Assembly (NCBI GenBank): GCA_964470965.1
Contig: CAYYIS010000029.1
Location: 1-64,000, forward strand
Length of the DNA stretch: 64,000 nt
Direction: 5' to 3'
From: CAYYIS01 sp964470965
Lineage (GTDB): Bacteria; JAAXHH01; JABIQT01
Shown: piece by piece, positions 53,606 through 63,036 of the stretch
Layout: each line of letters begins with the position of its first letter
Position numbering within the stretch: the first letter of the stretch is position 1
Notes under the pieces: generated by a model
What the model saw: the letters and a program-made list of their open reading frames with translations, nothing else
Told to the model about the DNA's origin: nothing
The model's database searches: none
Made by a program: the position numbers and the translations under genes

Positions 53606-54457
53606 GTGTCAATCGGTAAAGGCGATACCACTGAAAAATTTGTAGATCTCCATACGCACACCACCTGTTCAGACGGGTCGATGACGCCTGCCGAGCTGGT
53701 GCACCGTGCCCGGCAAAATAACCTTCAAGCGATCGCTGTAACCGACCATGATTCCATCGAAGGAATCAAAATGGCGTCTGCGGCGGCCCAGGGATTGGAA
53801 ATTGTACCCGGGGTCGAGCTCAGTGCCACAGAAGGCCATACGGATGTACATATCCTGGGTTACTACTTCTACACCGCCCATGGTGAGTTGCTGGAACACC
53901 TCGAAACGTTCAGGTCCGGACGGTTTCGCCGAGCCGAACGTATGGTCAAAGTACTTAACGAATTAGGGCTTGACATCACACTTGATGCGGTCCTCGAGAA
54001 GGCCGGAGGAGAAACGGGCAGCATCGGGCGTCCACACGTGGCCCAAGCCCTGGTCGACTCCGGCTTCGTGGGGTCTATAAATGAGGCCTTCAGGAGATAC
54101 ATAGGCAACGATGGTCCTGCCTACGTAGAAAAACATGTGATATCGGCTGCGGATGCCATCGATTTGATCCGATCCGCCGGTGGCATGGCAGTTATGGCGC
54201 ACCCCGGTTCAACACGCCGCGACGAATTGATACCGAAGTTTGTGGAGGCGGGCCTCGCCGGCCTGGAGGTGTATCATCCGGAACATAGTCCAACGGAACA
54301 AAGATATTACAGGCAATTAGCAGAAAAACACGGGCTCGTTGTGACAGGGGGGACAGATTACCACGGTCCGCGCGAAGGGCGTGCCGATCTGGGTGATCTT
54401 CGCATCCCCTATCAAATCCTGTCGACGATGCGCCTTAGGTGGAAGTCTGGAAACTGA
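53606..54457 (+). CDS. PHP-domain phosphoesterase (TrpH/YciV-like)
   Basis: 283 aa. PHP metal ligands are visible: DLHTHTTCSDGSMTP (HTH at about 16-18), VTDHDSIEG, PGVELSA, the middle GRPHVAQALVDSGFV, MAHPGS, and GGTDYHG near the C-terminus. These match the RNase AM / 3',5'-nucleotide phosphatase group, which removes nucleotides from RNA 5' ends or cleaves pAp. The activity here is inferred. The start is GTG, 3 bp after valS, so the gene is coupled to valS. Confidence 0.88.
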   Translation: MSIGKGDTTEKFVDLHTHTTCSDGSMTPAELVHRARQNNLQAIAVTDHDSIEGIKMASAAAQGLEIVPGVELSATEGHTDVHILGYYFYTAHGELLEHLETFRSGRFRRAERMVKVLNELGLDITLDAVLEKAGGETGSIGRPHVAQALVDSGFVGSINEAFRRYIGNDGPAYVEKHVISAADAIDLIRSAGGMAVMAHPGSTRRDELIPKFVEAGLAGLEVYHPEHSPTEQRYYRQLAEKHGLVVTGGTDYHGPREGRADLGDLRIPYQILSTMRLRWKSGN

Positions 54458-54510
54458 GATTGAGATATATCCTAAATGTAGTCACCATCAAATTCAGGAG
54501 ACTTTGACAC

Positions 54511-55545
54511 ATGTCATTTAATTGGTCCACAATGCTCTCCAATGACATCGGAATCGATCTAGGAACGGCCAACACACTCGTGTATGTGCGTGGACGTGGA
54601 ATCGTAATTGATGAACCGTCTTATGTCGCTGTGGATACTAGGACCAAAAAGGCGGAGGCCTTCGGTGCTGAAGCCAAGGAAATGCTTGGGCGTGAACCCC
54701 CCAACATCAAGGCCGAACGGCCATTGCGCGACGGTGTGATTGCAGATTTCGACCTGACGGAAGAGATGATCCGCCACTTTATCCGCCGGGTCCTGAAGAA
54801 TCCATTTTTAATTCGCCCCAGGGTAGTTGCCTGTGTTCCATCGGGAATTACAGGTGTCGAAAAACGAGCGGTCCGTGATGCGGCGGAACGTGCGGGCGCC
54901 AAGGATGTCCGGTTGATTTATGAACCGATGGCCGCAGCCATCGGAAGTTCATTGCCGGTTGAGGAGCCCGTCGGCAGCATGGTAATAGATATCGGCGGTG
55001 GAACCTCCGAGATTGCGGTTATTTCTCTTGGTGGTATCGTTACGTCCGACTCAATTCGTATCGGCGGCGATGAAATGGACCAGGCAATTATACAGCACCT
55101 CAGAAAAACGTATAACCTTTCTATCGGCGTGCGCATGGCCGAACTGATTAAGAAAACGTTGGGCTCGGCATATCCCGTCTTCGAAGAAGAACTGGAAATG
55201 CAGGTCAAAGGATTGGACCTCGTCGGGGAAACCCCTAGGGCGGTCACGGTGAATTCGGGTGAAATCCGCGAGGCACTTTCCGATCCGGTAAACAGTATCA
55301 TCGCAGCTGTCAGACACACGCTTCAGCAAACGCCTGCAGAACTGGCAGCTGATATTATAGACAGGGGCATCGTAATGAGCGGTGGCGGTGCCCTGCTTAG
55401 AGGGTTTGACGAGCGGATCCGGGCAGAAACGAACCTACCGGTCCGAGTAGACGAAGAATCCAAGACCTGCGTGGTTAAGGGCACCGGCAAAATCATTGAG
55501 AACTTCAGCAGTTATGAAGCGATGCTGGAAATATTGAGAGATTAA
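54511..55545 (+). CDS. mreB: Rod shape-determining protein MreB
   Basis: 344 aa bacterial actin that positions the elongasome. The phosphate 1 region is GIDLGTANTLVYV, phosphate 2 is MVIDIGGGTSEIAVI, and the adenosine loop is GIVMSGGGALLRGF. ERAGAKDVRLIYEPMAAAIG (split ERAGAKDVRLIYEP) is also typical. The N-terminal MSFNWSTML could form the short membrane-binding helix. AGGAG precedes the ATG. It heads mreBCD-mrdA-rodA within the valS operon. Confidence 0.96.
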   Translation: MSFNWSTMLSNDIGIDLGTANTLVYVRGRGIVIDEPSYVAVDTRTKKAEAFGAEAKEMLGREPPNIKAERPLRDGVIADFDLTEEMIRHFIRRVLKNPFLIRPRVVACVPSGITGVEKRAVRDAAERAGAKDVRLIYEPMAAAIGSSLPVEEPVGSMVIDIGGGTSEIAVISLGGIVTSDSIRIGGDEMDQAIIQHLRKTYNLSIGVRMAELIKKTLGSAYPVFEEELEMQVKGLDLVGETPRAVTVNSGEIREALSDPVNSIIAAVRHTLQQTPAELAADIIDRGIVMSGGGALLRGFDERIRAETNLPVRVDEESKTCVVKGTGKIIENFSSYEAMLEILRD

Positions 55546-55549
55546 TTTA

Positions 55550-56425
55550 GTGCCTCGACTGTTCTCGAAATTATACCGTCACCGGCAGACGGTGACACTC
55601 GCGCTGACGACACTGATCTCGGTTGTTCTACTGTCGTTATCTCCCCAGAATCAGGTCCTGGTAAGCAACAGAGTGATGGTCACCGTGCTGCCACCGGTCC
55701 AGAAGGTGTTCTCGTTTATACCGTCCTTTTTGAATCTGCGGCATGAGAACAGATTATTACGGGAAGAACTGGCCCAGTCGCTGATGCAGAACACTGAACT
55801 GCGTGAGAGTACCCTGGAGAACCAGCGGTTACGACAGTTACTGGGGTTTAAACGGCGAAAGAATTACATTTATCTTCCGGCGGAAGTGGTCGCCCATGAT
55901 GTGGATAGGGTACAAAACGGCCTTGTAATCGATTTAGGAATCAAGGACGGAGTCGGGCAGTATATGGCTGTCGTGACACCCGATGGATTGGCTGGCCGTG
56001 TTGTAGAAACTGGTCCGCACTTCTCGATTGTTCAACTGTTGACCGACCGCAGCTGTCGAATCAGTAGCATCGTTGAACGCAGCCGGGTTAAAGGTACGAT
56101 TTCCGGTCGATTGTATGGCGGCCTTGAACTCAGATTGCCGCTCAGAGCGGATATTAGATTGGGGGATGCGTTAGTGTCATCAGGCCTTGGCGGCACATTT
56201 CCGCCCGGTTTGCTCGTGGGTAGTGTGCAGGGTGTGAAGATGGAGGACACCGGGATTTTAAAACAGATTGATATTGAACCGGTAGTCGATTTTGACAGGC
56301 TTGAAGAAGTATTTGTAATTGTTCCTCGTTCACTGTCAGAAACCGATTCAATGGCCTTTAACTACTTTGGGGATCACCTGTATGCCCATGGAAATTCAGA
56401 TGATAAATTGAGTACTGCGCGTTGA
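55550..56425 (+). CDS. mreC: Rod shape-determining protein MreC
   Basis: 291 aa. One N-terminal membrane helix (TLALTTLISVVLLSLSPQ, about 15-33) and a coiled coil (NRLLREELAQSL, about 65-95) lead to the periplasmic beta-domains. They show LPAEVVAHDVDRVQNGLVID (split AEVVAHDVDR) and GVVSPxGLVGRV-like TPDGLAGRVVE. Start is GTG, 4 bp after mreB. MreC activates PBP2/RodA. Confidence 0.93.
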   Translation: MPRLFSKLYRHRQTVTLALTTLISVVLLSLSPQNQVLVSNRVMVTVLPPVQKVFSFIPSFLNLRHENRLLREELAQSLMQNTELRESTLENQRLRQLLGFKRRKNYIYLPAEVVAHDVDRVQNGLVIDLGIKDGVGQYMAVVTPDGLAGRVVETGPHFSIVQLLTDRSCRISSIVERSRVKGTISGRLYGGLELRLPLRADIRLGDALVSSGLGGTFPPGLLVGSVQGVKMEDTGILKQIDIEPVVDFDRLEEVFVIVPRSLSETDSMAFNYFGDHLYAHGNSDDKLSTAR

Positions 56426-56434
56426 GAAGGTGAT

Positions 56435-56935
56435 ATGTTGATTCGCGGAATCGGACTAGTCCTCCTGTCATTCATTATTCAAACCACGATTGCTGACGAC
56501 CTGGCACTGTTCGGCGGCCGGCCGGACTTTTTATTTATCATCCTGGCTTACATGTCACTGGCGTACGGTTCGACGACAGGCATGATCTTGGGATTCTCTG
56601 CCGGTCTCCTTCAGGATTTTTACGGACCTGCGTCAAATCTTGGGCTCAACGCGTTATGTAAGACCCTCGTCTGCTTTGGTATCGGACTGGGAAAAGACGG
56701 ATTGCAAAAGGAAGTTTTTCTTATCATGCTTTCGGTTTTAGCGATTGGAATGCTTCTGCATGAGATACTGTATTTCCTGATCTATGTTGATTTTGACGTA
56801 TCTGTGTTTTTTGAAATGATGTGGCGTAGGTCTCTGCCGGCCTGGGTTTATACCTGTATTCTGGGTGCAGTCCTGGCCAGCGCCCTAAAATTCCGTAGGG
56901 GATCATTCGATGGCAAGCGGCTATTCCCGGAATGA
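56435..56935 (+). CDS. mreD: Rod shape-determining protein MreD
   Basis: 166 aa, mostly membrane: about five helices. Family features are the N-terminal LVLLSFIIQTTIADDLALFG and the PDFLFIILAYMSLAYG segment, then GFSAGLLQDFYGPASNLGLNAL (split GLLQDFYGP). AAGG stands before the ATG. The stop lies 26 bp inside the mrdA frame, so both are coupled. Confidence 0.9.
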   Translation: MLIRGIGLVLLSFIIQTTIADDLALFGGRPDFLFIILAYMSLAYGSTTGMILGFSAGLLQDFYGPASNLGLNALCKTLVCFGIGLGKDGLQKEVFLIMLSVLAIGMLLHEILYFLIYVDFDVSVFFEMMWRRSLPAWVYTCILGAVLASALKFRRGSFDGKRLFPE

Positions 56936-58733
56936 CGACCTGGTCCAACGACGTCAGGGTTACATTGTGGGTGGTTTCATTACCCTCCTGTTTCTTGTCC
57001 TGATCGGCAGACTTTACTTTTTTCAGGTCATAGAAGGCGAAAAATATATCTCCGAATCACGCAGCAACAGCATTCGCGCGGTTACGCTCGAAGCACCCAG
57101 GGGATTGATCTTCGACAGGAACGGGACCGCGCTAGCCGAAAACCGAGCGTCTTATACGATTTCAGCTATCCCAATCGAAATATCGGACGACACCATCGCC
57201 AGGCTCGGAGACCTTATAGGACGGAATTCTGAAGATCTTAGAAATAAGATCAGGGACCGTTCACTGAACCGTTTTAAACCTGTCGCGCTCCAGCGGGATG
57301 CCCCCTTTGAAATCGTATCCCGGGTAGAAGAACATATTATAGAGCTACCAGGCGTGACCGTAGAAATAGGACCGACCCGGTTGTACCCCTATGGATTCCT
57401 CGGGTCCCATTTTCTTGGGTATGTTGCCGAGGTCAACAGAGAACAGCTGGAGCGTTTTAAGGCTAAAGGGTATTTGGCAGGCGATTTAATCGGGAAGAGC
57501 GGCATTGAGAAAGTCTACGAGGACCATCTCAGGGGGCAGAACGGTATAAAATATGTTGAAGTCAATGCCCGGGGGCAGGAAATTGGGCCATTTGATGGAG
57601 TCGATCCTGTTATTCCGATACCCGGTGATAATGTTCATCTGTCTATCGATGCCAAAGTTCAGCTAACAGCCGAACAAGCGATTCCGGATTCACTCGCAGG
57701 CTCACTCGTTGCTATTGATCCTCGAAATGGGGAAGTGCTTGCGTTCGTGAGCAAACCCAATTTCGACCCCAATCTGTTTCCGACCGGCATATCACAGTCT
57801 AACTGGAAAGCCATAAATGAACATCCCCGGAAACCGTTGCTGAACCGTGTGACACAGGGCCTTTACCCCCCCGCCTCTACCATGAAAATTGTTACCGGTG
57901 CCGCCGGTATAGAGGAGCAGCTTACAGAGGGGGGCACACGGTTCCAGTCATACCTGTCTTGCATTGGAGGTTACAGGATCGGGAACAGGTGGGCGCGGTG
58001 CTGGCACCGGGGTCACGGAAATCTCGATCTGAACGGGGCGCTTGTTAATTCCTGTGATGTGTATTTTTATCAATTGGGCCTCAGGCTCGGACTGGACATC
58101 TGGGCCGGATACGCCCGCATGTTCGGACTTGGCTCGAAGACAGGTGTCGACATCGGCGAGGAAAAAACGGGTACGATTCCCGATATGGCCTATTTTACCG
58201 GGAGCAAGGACAAGGTCTGGACCAGGGGTAAAATGTTGAACGTTGCCATAGGGCAGGGGGAGGTACTGGTGACCCCCGTGCAGATGTCCGTTTTGATGGC
58301 GGCCGTCGCCAATAACGGCATTATATACACCCCCAATCTTATGAGATCGATTGAATCACCTGGGGGCGAAGTGATCGTCACCTCAGAGCCCAGTATTAAA
58401 GATTCCATCAGGGTAAACCCTGAAACCATGCAATTTATAAAGACTTCCCTGGTGAATGTCGTAAACACGGGTACCGGCGCGCGCGCGAGGATTCGTGAGT
58501 TTCAGGTGGCAGGAAAAACTGGAACGGCGGAAAATCCGCATGGTGAGGATCATTCATGGTTTGTCGGGTATGCCCCGGCGGATCAGCCAACAATCGCCGT
58601 CGTGACCATACTTGAAAATGCGCCGCACGGGGCGGCCGTCCCCATCGTTAGGAGGGTGATAGAATCACACCTAGTCGATGAGACGGAGTTTCCCGTGGCC
58701 AGGCTGCTGTCCAACACGGGAACCCGGTACTGA
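56910..58733 (+). CDS. mrdA: Peptidoglycan transpeptidase PBP2 (elongation)
   Basis: 607 aa, the cross-linking partner of RodA in side-wall synthesis. One anchor helix (about 15-35), then EAPRGLIFDRNG of the PBP dimer domain. The active site has STMK (S323-K326), SCD (381-383) in place of SxN as is normal for PBP2, and KTGT (536-539). It overlaps mreD by 26 bp and rodA follows after 2 bp. Compared with FtsI at 38.6 kb it has no PASTA domain. Confidence 0.95.
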   Translation: MASGYSRNDDLVQRRQGYIVGGFITLLFLVLIGRLYFFQVIEGEKYISESRSNSIRAVTLEAPRGLIFDRNGTALAENRASYTISAIPIEISDDTIARLGDLIGRNSEDLRNKIRDRSLNRFKPVALQRDAPFEIVSRVEEHIIELPGVTVEIGPTRLYPYGFLGSHFLGYVAEVNREQLERFKAKGYLAGDLIGKSGIEKVYEDHLRGQNGIKYVEVNARGQEIGPFDGVDPVIPIPGDNVHLSIDAKVQLTAEQAIPDSLAGSLVAIDPRNGEVLAFVSKPNFDPNLFPTGISQSNWKAINEHPRKPLLNRVTQGLYPPASTMKIVTGAAGIEEQLTEGGTRFQSYLSCIGGYRIGNRWARCWHRGHGNLDLNGALVNSCDVYFYQLGLRLGLDIWAGYARMFGLGSKTGVDIGEEKTGTIPDMAYFTGSKDKVWTRGKMLNVAIGQGEVLVTPVQMSVLMAAVANNGIIYTPNLMRSIESPGGEVIVTSEPSIKDSIRVNPETMQFIKTSLVNVVNTGTGARARIREFQVAGKTGTAENPHGEDHSWFVGYAPADQPTIAVVTILENAPHGAAVPIVRRVIESHLVDETEFPVARLLSNTGTRY

Positions 58734-58735
58734 CG

Positions 58736-59953
58736 ATGAATGAACGCACCGACCGCCCCATTCTCATCGTTACCAGTCTCCTGGCGTTGACCGGCATCCT
58801 CATGATTTACAGTGCCACCCACAATCAGACAGCGGTGGGTACCACACAGTATGTGATGCAATCGGGTTGGTTTATATTCGGCCTGATTGCCATGTATTGC
58901 ACGTCATTGCTACCCACCCGTTTCCTCCAGACTATTACCGTACCGGTGTTTGTGCTCACAGTCCTTGCCCTGGCCGCAACTTTAATGACAGATTCTGTGA
59001 AGGGTTCCAGCCGCTGGTTGCGATTTGGAGCTGTCGGCATTCAACCATCAGAGTTGGCCAAGATCGTCGTCATCATGGCTTTGGCACGGTACCTGGAGCG
59101 TCGCAGGCCCAGGTTGCATAATCCCGGCACAGTCACCGTTGCCTGCCTGATCGTTGGAGTTCCTGTAGCATTGATTTTAAAACAACCGGATCTGGGCACC
59201 TCGCTGGTATTCGGAGCCATATTGTGTTTTATGCTTTACTGGGCAGGCCTGGGGATCCTTGAACTGCTGCTGTTCGTCTCTCCCGTGGCAAGTGTACTCC
59301 TTTCGGTTGTCAGCGGGTTCGACTGGGTGGTCTGGACAGTTTTTATTGTTTCCCTTATTGCATTAATATACATCGCTCGTCCGCCGCCGGTAATCAGTGG
59401 GATCCTGTTGGTGATGCACATAGGCGTTGGCCTGGTCACGGAACCGCTATGGAACTCCCTGCACGATTACCAGCGATTGCGTGTGGAGACGTTTTTGAAT
59501 CCACAGACCGATACACTCGGGGCCGGATACCAGATTATACAGTCGAAAATAGCCATCGGGTCTGGTGGACTGATGGGGCGTGGTCTCTTACAGGGATCGC
59601 AGACACAGCTGGCGTTCTTACCTGAGCAACAGACGGATTTCATATTCTCCGTGATTGGTGAAGAACTGGGTTTCCTGGGAACTATCATCATCCTTGGATT
59701 GTTTTACGTGCTTATCATTCGCAGCATCCAGATCGCCGTTAACGTTAAGGGGCGATATCAGAGTCTGCTGGCTGCCGGCTGTATTGCGGTTGTTACTTTC
59801 CATGTTCTTATGAACGTAGGGATGACAACAGGATTATTGCCTGTGGCCGGTGTCCCATTACCATTTCTCAGTTATGGCGGTTCATCATTGTTGACAAACA
59901 TGGTAATGTGCGGACTCATACTTAACGTCTGGCGCCGGCGTTACGAATATTAA
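58736..59953 (+). CDS. rodA: Rod shape-determining peptidoglycan polymerase RodA
   Basis: 405 aa SEDS protein with about ten helices. It polymerises lipid II for side-wall growth together with PBP2. Motifs are FGAVGIQPSELAKIVVIMALA, LKQPDLGTSLV, LAFLPEQQTDFIFSVIGEELGF and GLLPVAGVPLPFLSYGGSSL. The RodA assignment (over FtsW) is by position beside mrdA and mreBCD. Confidence 0.94.
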   Translation: MNERTDRPILIVTSLLALTGILMIYSATHNQTAVGTTQYVMQSGWFIFGLIAMYCTSLLPTRFLQTITVPVFVLTVLALAATLMTDSVKGSSRWLRFGAVGIQPSELAKIVVIMALARYLERRRPRLHNPGTVTVACLIVGVPVALILKQPDLGTSLVFGAILCFMLYWAGLGILELLLFVSPVASVLLSVVSGFDWVVWTVFIVSLIALIYIARPPPVISGILLVMHIGVGLVTEPLWNSLHDYQRLRVETFLNPQTDTLGAGYQIIQSKIAIGSGGLMGRGLLQGSQTQLAFLPEQQTDFIFSVIGEELGFLGTIIILGLFYVLIIRSIQIAVNVKGRYQSLLAAGCIAVVTFHVLMNVGMTTGLLPVAGVPLPFLSYGGSSLLTNMVMCGLILNVWRRRYEY

Positions 59954-60022
59954 CGGGCAGAAGATAAATACAATCATCTTTTGCATACTACTTTGCAGAA
60001 TCAACCCATGAACAGGTGATAT

Positions 60023-60886
60023 ATGTATCCTATACTTTTTGAGCTGGGTCCCGTAGTCATTCGTGGATACGGTGTGATGCTCGCTCTTTCATTTGTCACA
60101 GGTATTTATCTGGCGCTCCACAGGTCCGAGGAACGGGGGCTAAAGCACCACCATATGGTGAATTTATGTCTCCTTGTAATCATCGCCAGCATCGTCGGAG
60201 CCCGTATTCTCTATGTTATACCGCACTGGGAGGAGTTTAGTGCCCACCCGCTCGATATCATCAGTCCATTCCAGAGTTCCGGTTCCATCGGTTTAACGGG
60301 ACTCACGATGTATGGCGGCTTCATCGGTGCAATTATTTCCTCCCTCTGGTTTCTGAATCGACATAAGCTCCCTGTCTGGCGGGCAACGGACGCCTTTGCG
60401 CCGTCGATTGCCCTGGGAATTGGTGTCACCAGGATAGGTTGCTTTTTAAATGGATGCTGTTTTGGTGTGCCCAGCGACGTGTCGTGGGCACTCGAATTTC
60501 CATCCAATAGCGCAGCGGGATCCTTCTTCCCGGATGCCTTGCTTCATCCCGCCCAGGTATACAACGCTATTTTGGGTTTCGCAATGTTCGGATTGTTGAT
60601 GTGGTTAGATCGTAAAGAACGATTCGATGGATACCTTTTTGCGGTATTGCTGATCCTTGAGCCCATAACCAGGTTTATTGTAGATTTTTTCCGTTATTAC
60701 GAATCCAGCATGGTTCTCACGACACTCGACAGCGTTCCTCTCTCCGTGAACCAGGGTATCAGTCTCGTAATCTGCGGCCTCGGCTTCTTACTCTTCGTAC
60801 GCCTGCGAAATCAGGAAATGCGCCGGCAGTTCAGGAAGGCAGAGCAAAGGAAACGCCGACAGGCCAAAGTAACCGGGAACGCCTGA
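60023..60886 (+). CDS. lgt: Prolipoprotein diacylglyceryl transferase
   Basis: 287 aa inner-membrane enzyme with about seven helices. It moves diacylglycerol from phosphatidylglycerol to the lipobox cysteine of prolipoproteins. The Lgt signature is RIGCFLNGCCFG (E. coli GRIGNFINGELWG), with TMYGGFIGAI, SIVGARILYV and the HPAQVYNAI segment before the last helices. AGGTGAT precedes the ATG. Its place here ties outer-membrane lipoprotein maturation to wall growth genes. Confidence 0.94.
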   Translation: MYPILFELGPVVIRGYGVMLALSFVTGIYLALHRSEERGLKHHHMVNLCLLVIIASIVGARILYVIPHWEEFSAHPLDIISPFQSSGSIGLTGLTMYGGFIGAIISSLWFLNRHKLPVWRATDAFAPSIALGIGVTRIGCFLNGCCFGVPSDVSWALEFPSNSAAGSFFPDALLHPAQVYNAILGFAMFGLLMWLDRKERFDGYLFAVLLILEPITRFIVDFFRYYESSMVLTTLDSVPLSVNQGISLVICGLGFLLFVRLRNQEMRRQFRKAEQRKRRQAKVTGNA

Positions 60887-60903
60887 AAACTTTGACCTGA
60901 TTG

Positions 60904-60943
60904 GATACTACCCCAATATCCAAGATACTGGCCCAATACCCAC
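60904..60943 (+). repeat. Tandem 20-bp direct repeat upstream of the outer-membrane gene
   Basis: Two adjacent units, GATACTACCCCAATATCCAA (60904-60923) and GATACTGGCCCAATACCCAC (60924-60943), match at 16 of 20 positions. They end 15 bp before the ATG at 60959. Two helical turns per unit would suit a regulator binding twice on one face, or an mRNA-level site near the ribosome site. Confidence 0.6.
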
Positions 60944-60958
60944 GCGTGGAGCCGCCGC

Positions 60959-62284
60959 ATGGCTCTGGTTAAAAATGTGTACAAGCTTTCCACTGTCATT
61001 TTGCTGGTGTTGGGGCTGAACGGTTCAGGGCCGGCATCCGCCCAGTTATGGAATGACGATTCTATTGTTATATCCGATCGGGGCCGGACGGGCGGCAGGT
61101 TGCTTTCCGGGTTCGGTTGGACACGTATCTCGCCTAATGATACCGGCAGCGCCATAAATTACGCCACCATCAGCCTGCACCCTGATTTCACCAGGGGAAA
61201 GTTCCGGGCGGGTCTTGCGATCGATCTGCTCGTCAATAAGGAGAACGATCCCGGTGGCAGTCGCATCAAACAGGCGGATCTTAAACCGGGCCATCTGTTC
61301 CGATATATCCGATATGGCAATTATTCAGATCCATTCTATCTGCATGCGGGCGCACTTGACCGAATTTCCCTCGGAAACGGATTTATCGTTTCTCGTTACT
61401 CAAACCAGATCGCGGATCAGAAACGGCGTACCGGTCTCTGGTTTCGGGTAGACAGAGAACAAGGCGGTATCGAAGGATTTATCTCGAATGTCGGCACGCG
61501 GGAGATTTATGGCGCAAGGGCATTCATCCGGCCTGCCCGGGGACGGCTCAATAAGTTGACATTCGGAGTAACGATAGTGATTGATGATGATCCGAGCCGG
61601 GGTAGAACGGTTCTGCCGTCTCTTAGTGCGGAGGTTGTCGGGGCCGATATTTCGTATCCTATTAAAAAAAATCCAGGTTTTTCTTTAACCGGTTATGGAG
61701 ATTTAGCGAAACTTTTAGACAGTGGTAGGGGAGGGGCCCTCGGGGTCAGGCTTCAGGTGCCAAGATTCCTGGGTTTGCTTTCACTCACGGTCCGGCTGGA
61801 ACAACATTTCCTGGGAGGAGGATTCGTACCCGCTTTCTTCGATGAGACTTATGAGGTAACCAGTATACAGGCTGACGGGCAATCCAGGGTTGATCAACTC
61901 AGGTCTTTACCCGCATCCAGGGGCACGCTGGGAGCATTCGAGGCAATGATACCGAACCGGTTGAAGATAATGGCTTCTTACAGGACTTTTTACGGGCGTA
62001 ATGCCCAGGGGATATTCCACGGAGAGGCCCATCTCATCCATCCGATCCCAAAACTGTCGATCCGGGCGGTTTATGATAAACAGGGTGTGGGACGCCTTGC
62101 GGACCTGCGGAAATTCGATAACAGGTCCATCGCCCTGGCGGAAGCCACATACGGGGTGTATCGGTTTTTGCTGATCGGTTGTGAGTACAGGTGGACGTTT
62201 GCGTTTGATGACAACCCGGATGTCCACACGTTTCGACCACTCGAAAGATTCTCCGCAAAATTGATGTTCGAGACTGTGTTTTAA
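60959..62284 (+). CDS. Outer-membrane beta-barrel protein of unknown family
   Basis: 441 aa. The signal peptide is KNVYKLSTVILLVLGLNGSG ending in ASA (cleavage about 28/29 before QLWND). The mature part is dominated by alternating amphipathic beta-strands with many Tyr, Phe, Gly and Arg residues. It ends in Phe (SAKLMFETVF), the C-terminal aromatic typical of BamA-inserted barrels. I do not recognise the family. No lipobox is present. The gene is between lgt and comF in a co-directional string and is preceded by the tandem 20-bp repeat. A structural or export role linked to the envelope is only an inference from position. Confidence 0.7.
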   Translation: MALVKNVYKLSTVILLVLGLNGSGPASAQLWNDDSIVISDRGRTGGRLLSGFGWTRISPNDTGSAINYATISLHPDFTRGKFRAGLAIDLLVNKENDPGGSRIKQADLKPGHLFRYIRYGNYSDPFYLHAGALDRISLGNGFIVSRYSNQIADQKRRTGLWFRVDREQGGIEGFISNVGTREIYGARAFIRPARGRLNKLTFGVTIVIDDDPSRGRTVLPSLSAEVVGADISYPIKKNPGFSLTGYGDLAKLLDSGRGGALGVRLQVPRFLGLLSLTVRLEQHFLGGGFVPAFFDETYEVTSIQADGQSRVDQLRSLPASRGTLGAFEAMIPNRLKIMASYRTFYGRNAQGIFHGEAHLIHPIPKLSIRAVYDKQGVGRLADLRKFDNRSIALAEATYGVYRFLLIGCEYRWTFAFDDNPDVHTFRPLERFSAKLMFETVF

Positions 62285-62289
62285 TTGCC

Positions 62290-63021
62290 ATGACTGCCCT
62301 GCTTCGGATTCCCGAAACCATACACTTCATAAAACACATCACGAGGCGACGGGCACAGGTCGGGGCCTTGTTTAACTCCGCGCTGGACTTTGTTTTTCCT
62401 CCCTCATGCGCGTGGTGTTCCGGAATGGTTACAGCCATAGACCAGGTGTTGTGCACGACCTGCGTGAAAAGGATTCGCCCCGGTGAAGAATCAATACCTC
62501 AGGCAATATCACCGTCCGGGCATCTCGACAGGATAATCACGGCTGCCCGGTTCGATGAGATGTCGCAACAGCTGATTCACCGGCTCAAATACCAAAGAAA
62601 AAAGCATGTGGGCTTGTTTTTGGGTAAAACAATAGGAAAAATCATTGAAAATGATGAACGGACTGCACATATTAGGACGCTCGTACCTGTTCCATTACAT
62701 AAGACTCGGCTACGGGAACGAGGCTATAACCAGAGTCAATTAATAGCACAGGGCATTGCCGCCATTACCAGTATCCCCGTACATGAGGATCTTATCGAAC
62801 GCACGCGCAACACCCCGTCACAGACGACTCTTTCTTCAGAGGAACGGGTCGCGAATATGCGGAACGTCTTTCAGGTGGTCGATTCGGAATCAGCAAAAAA
62901 TCGGGATATAGCGCTTGTAGACGATGTGTTGACCACCGGGGCGACCCTAGATAGCTGTGCCCGTGCCTTGAGACAAGCCGGTGCAACTTCCGTATGTGCC
63001 CTGGCGTTTGCCCATGTTTAG
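62290..63021 (+). CDS. ComF family phosphoribosyltransferase-like protein
   Basis: 243 aa. An N-terminal zinc ribbon (CAWC, then CTTC, about 38-60) precedes a PRTase domain. It shows LVPVPLHKTRLRERGYNQS and the PRPP loop ALVDDVLTTGATLD (about 202-215). In competent bacteria ComF/GntX supports DNA uptake; whether this one does is unknown. It starts 5 bp after the outer-membrane gene and is followed after 15 bp by the phosphofructokinase. Confidence 0.9.
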   Translation: MTALLRIPETIHFIKHITRRRAQVGALFNSALDFVFPPSCAWCSGMVTAIDQVLCTTCVKRIRPGEESIPQAISPSGHLDRIITAARFDEMSQQLIHRLKYQRKKHVGLFLGKTIGKIIENDERTAHIRTLVPVPLHKTRLRERGYNQSQLIAQGIAAITSIPVHEDLIERTRNTPSQTTLSSEERVANMRNVFQVVDSESAKNRDIALVDDVLTTGATLDSCARALRQAGATSVCALAFAHV

Positions 63022-63036
63022 GAGGTTAGTAAACCG

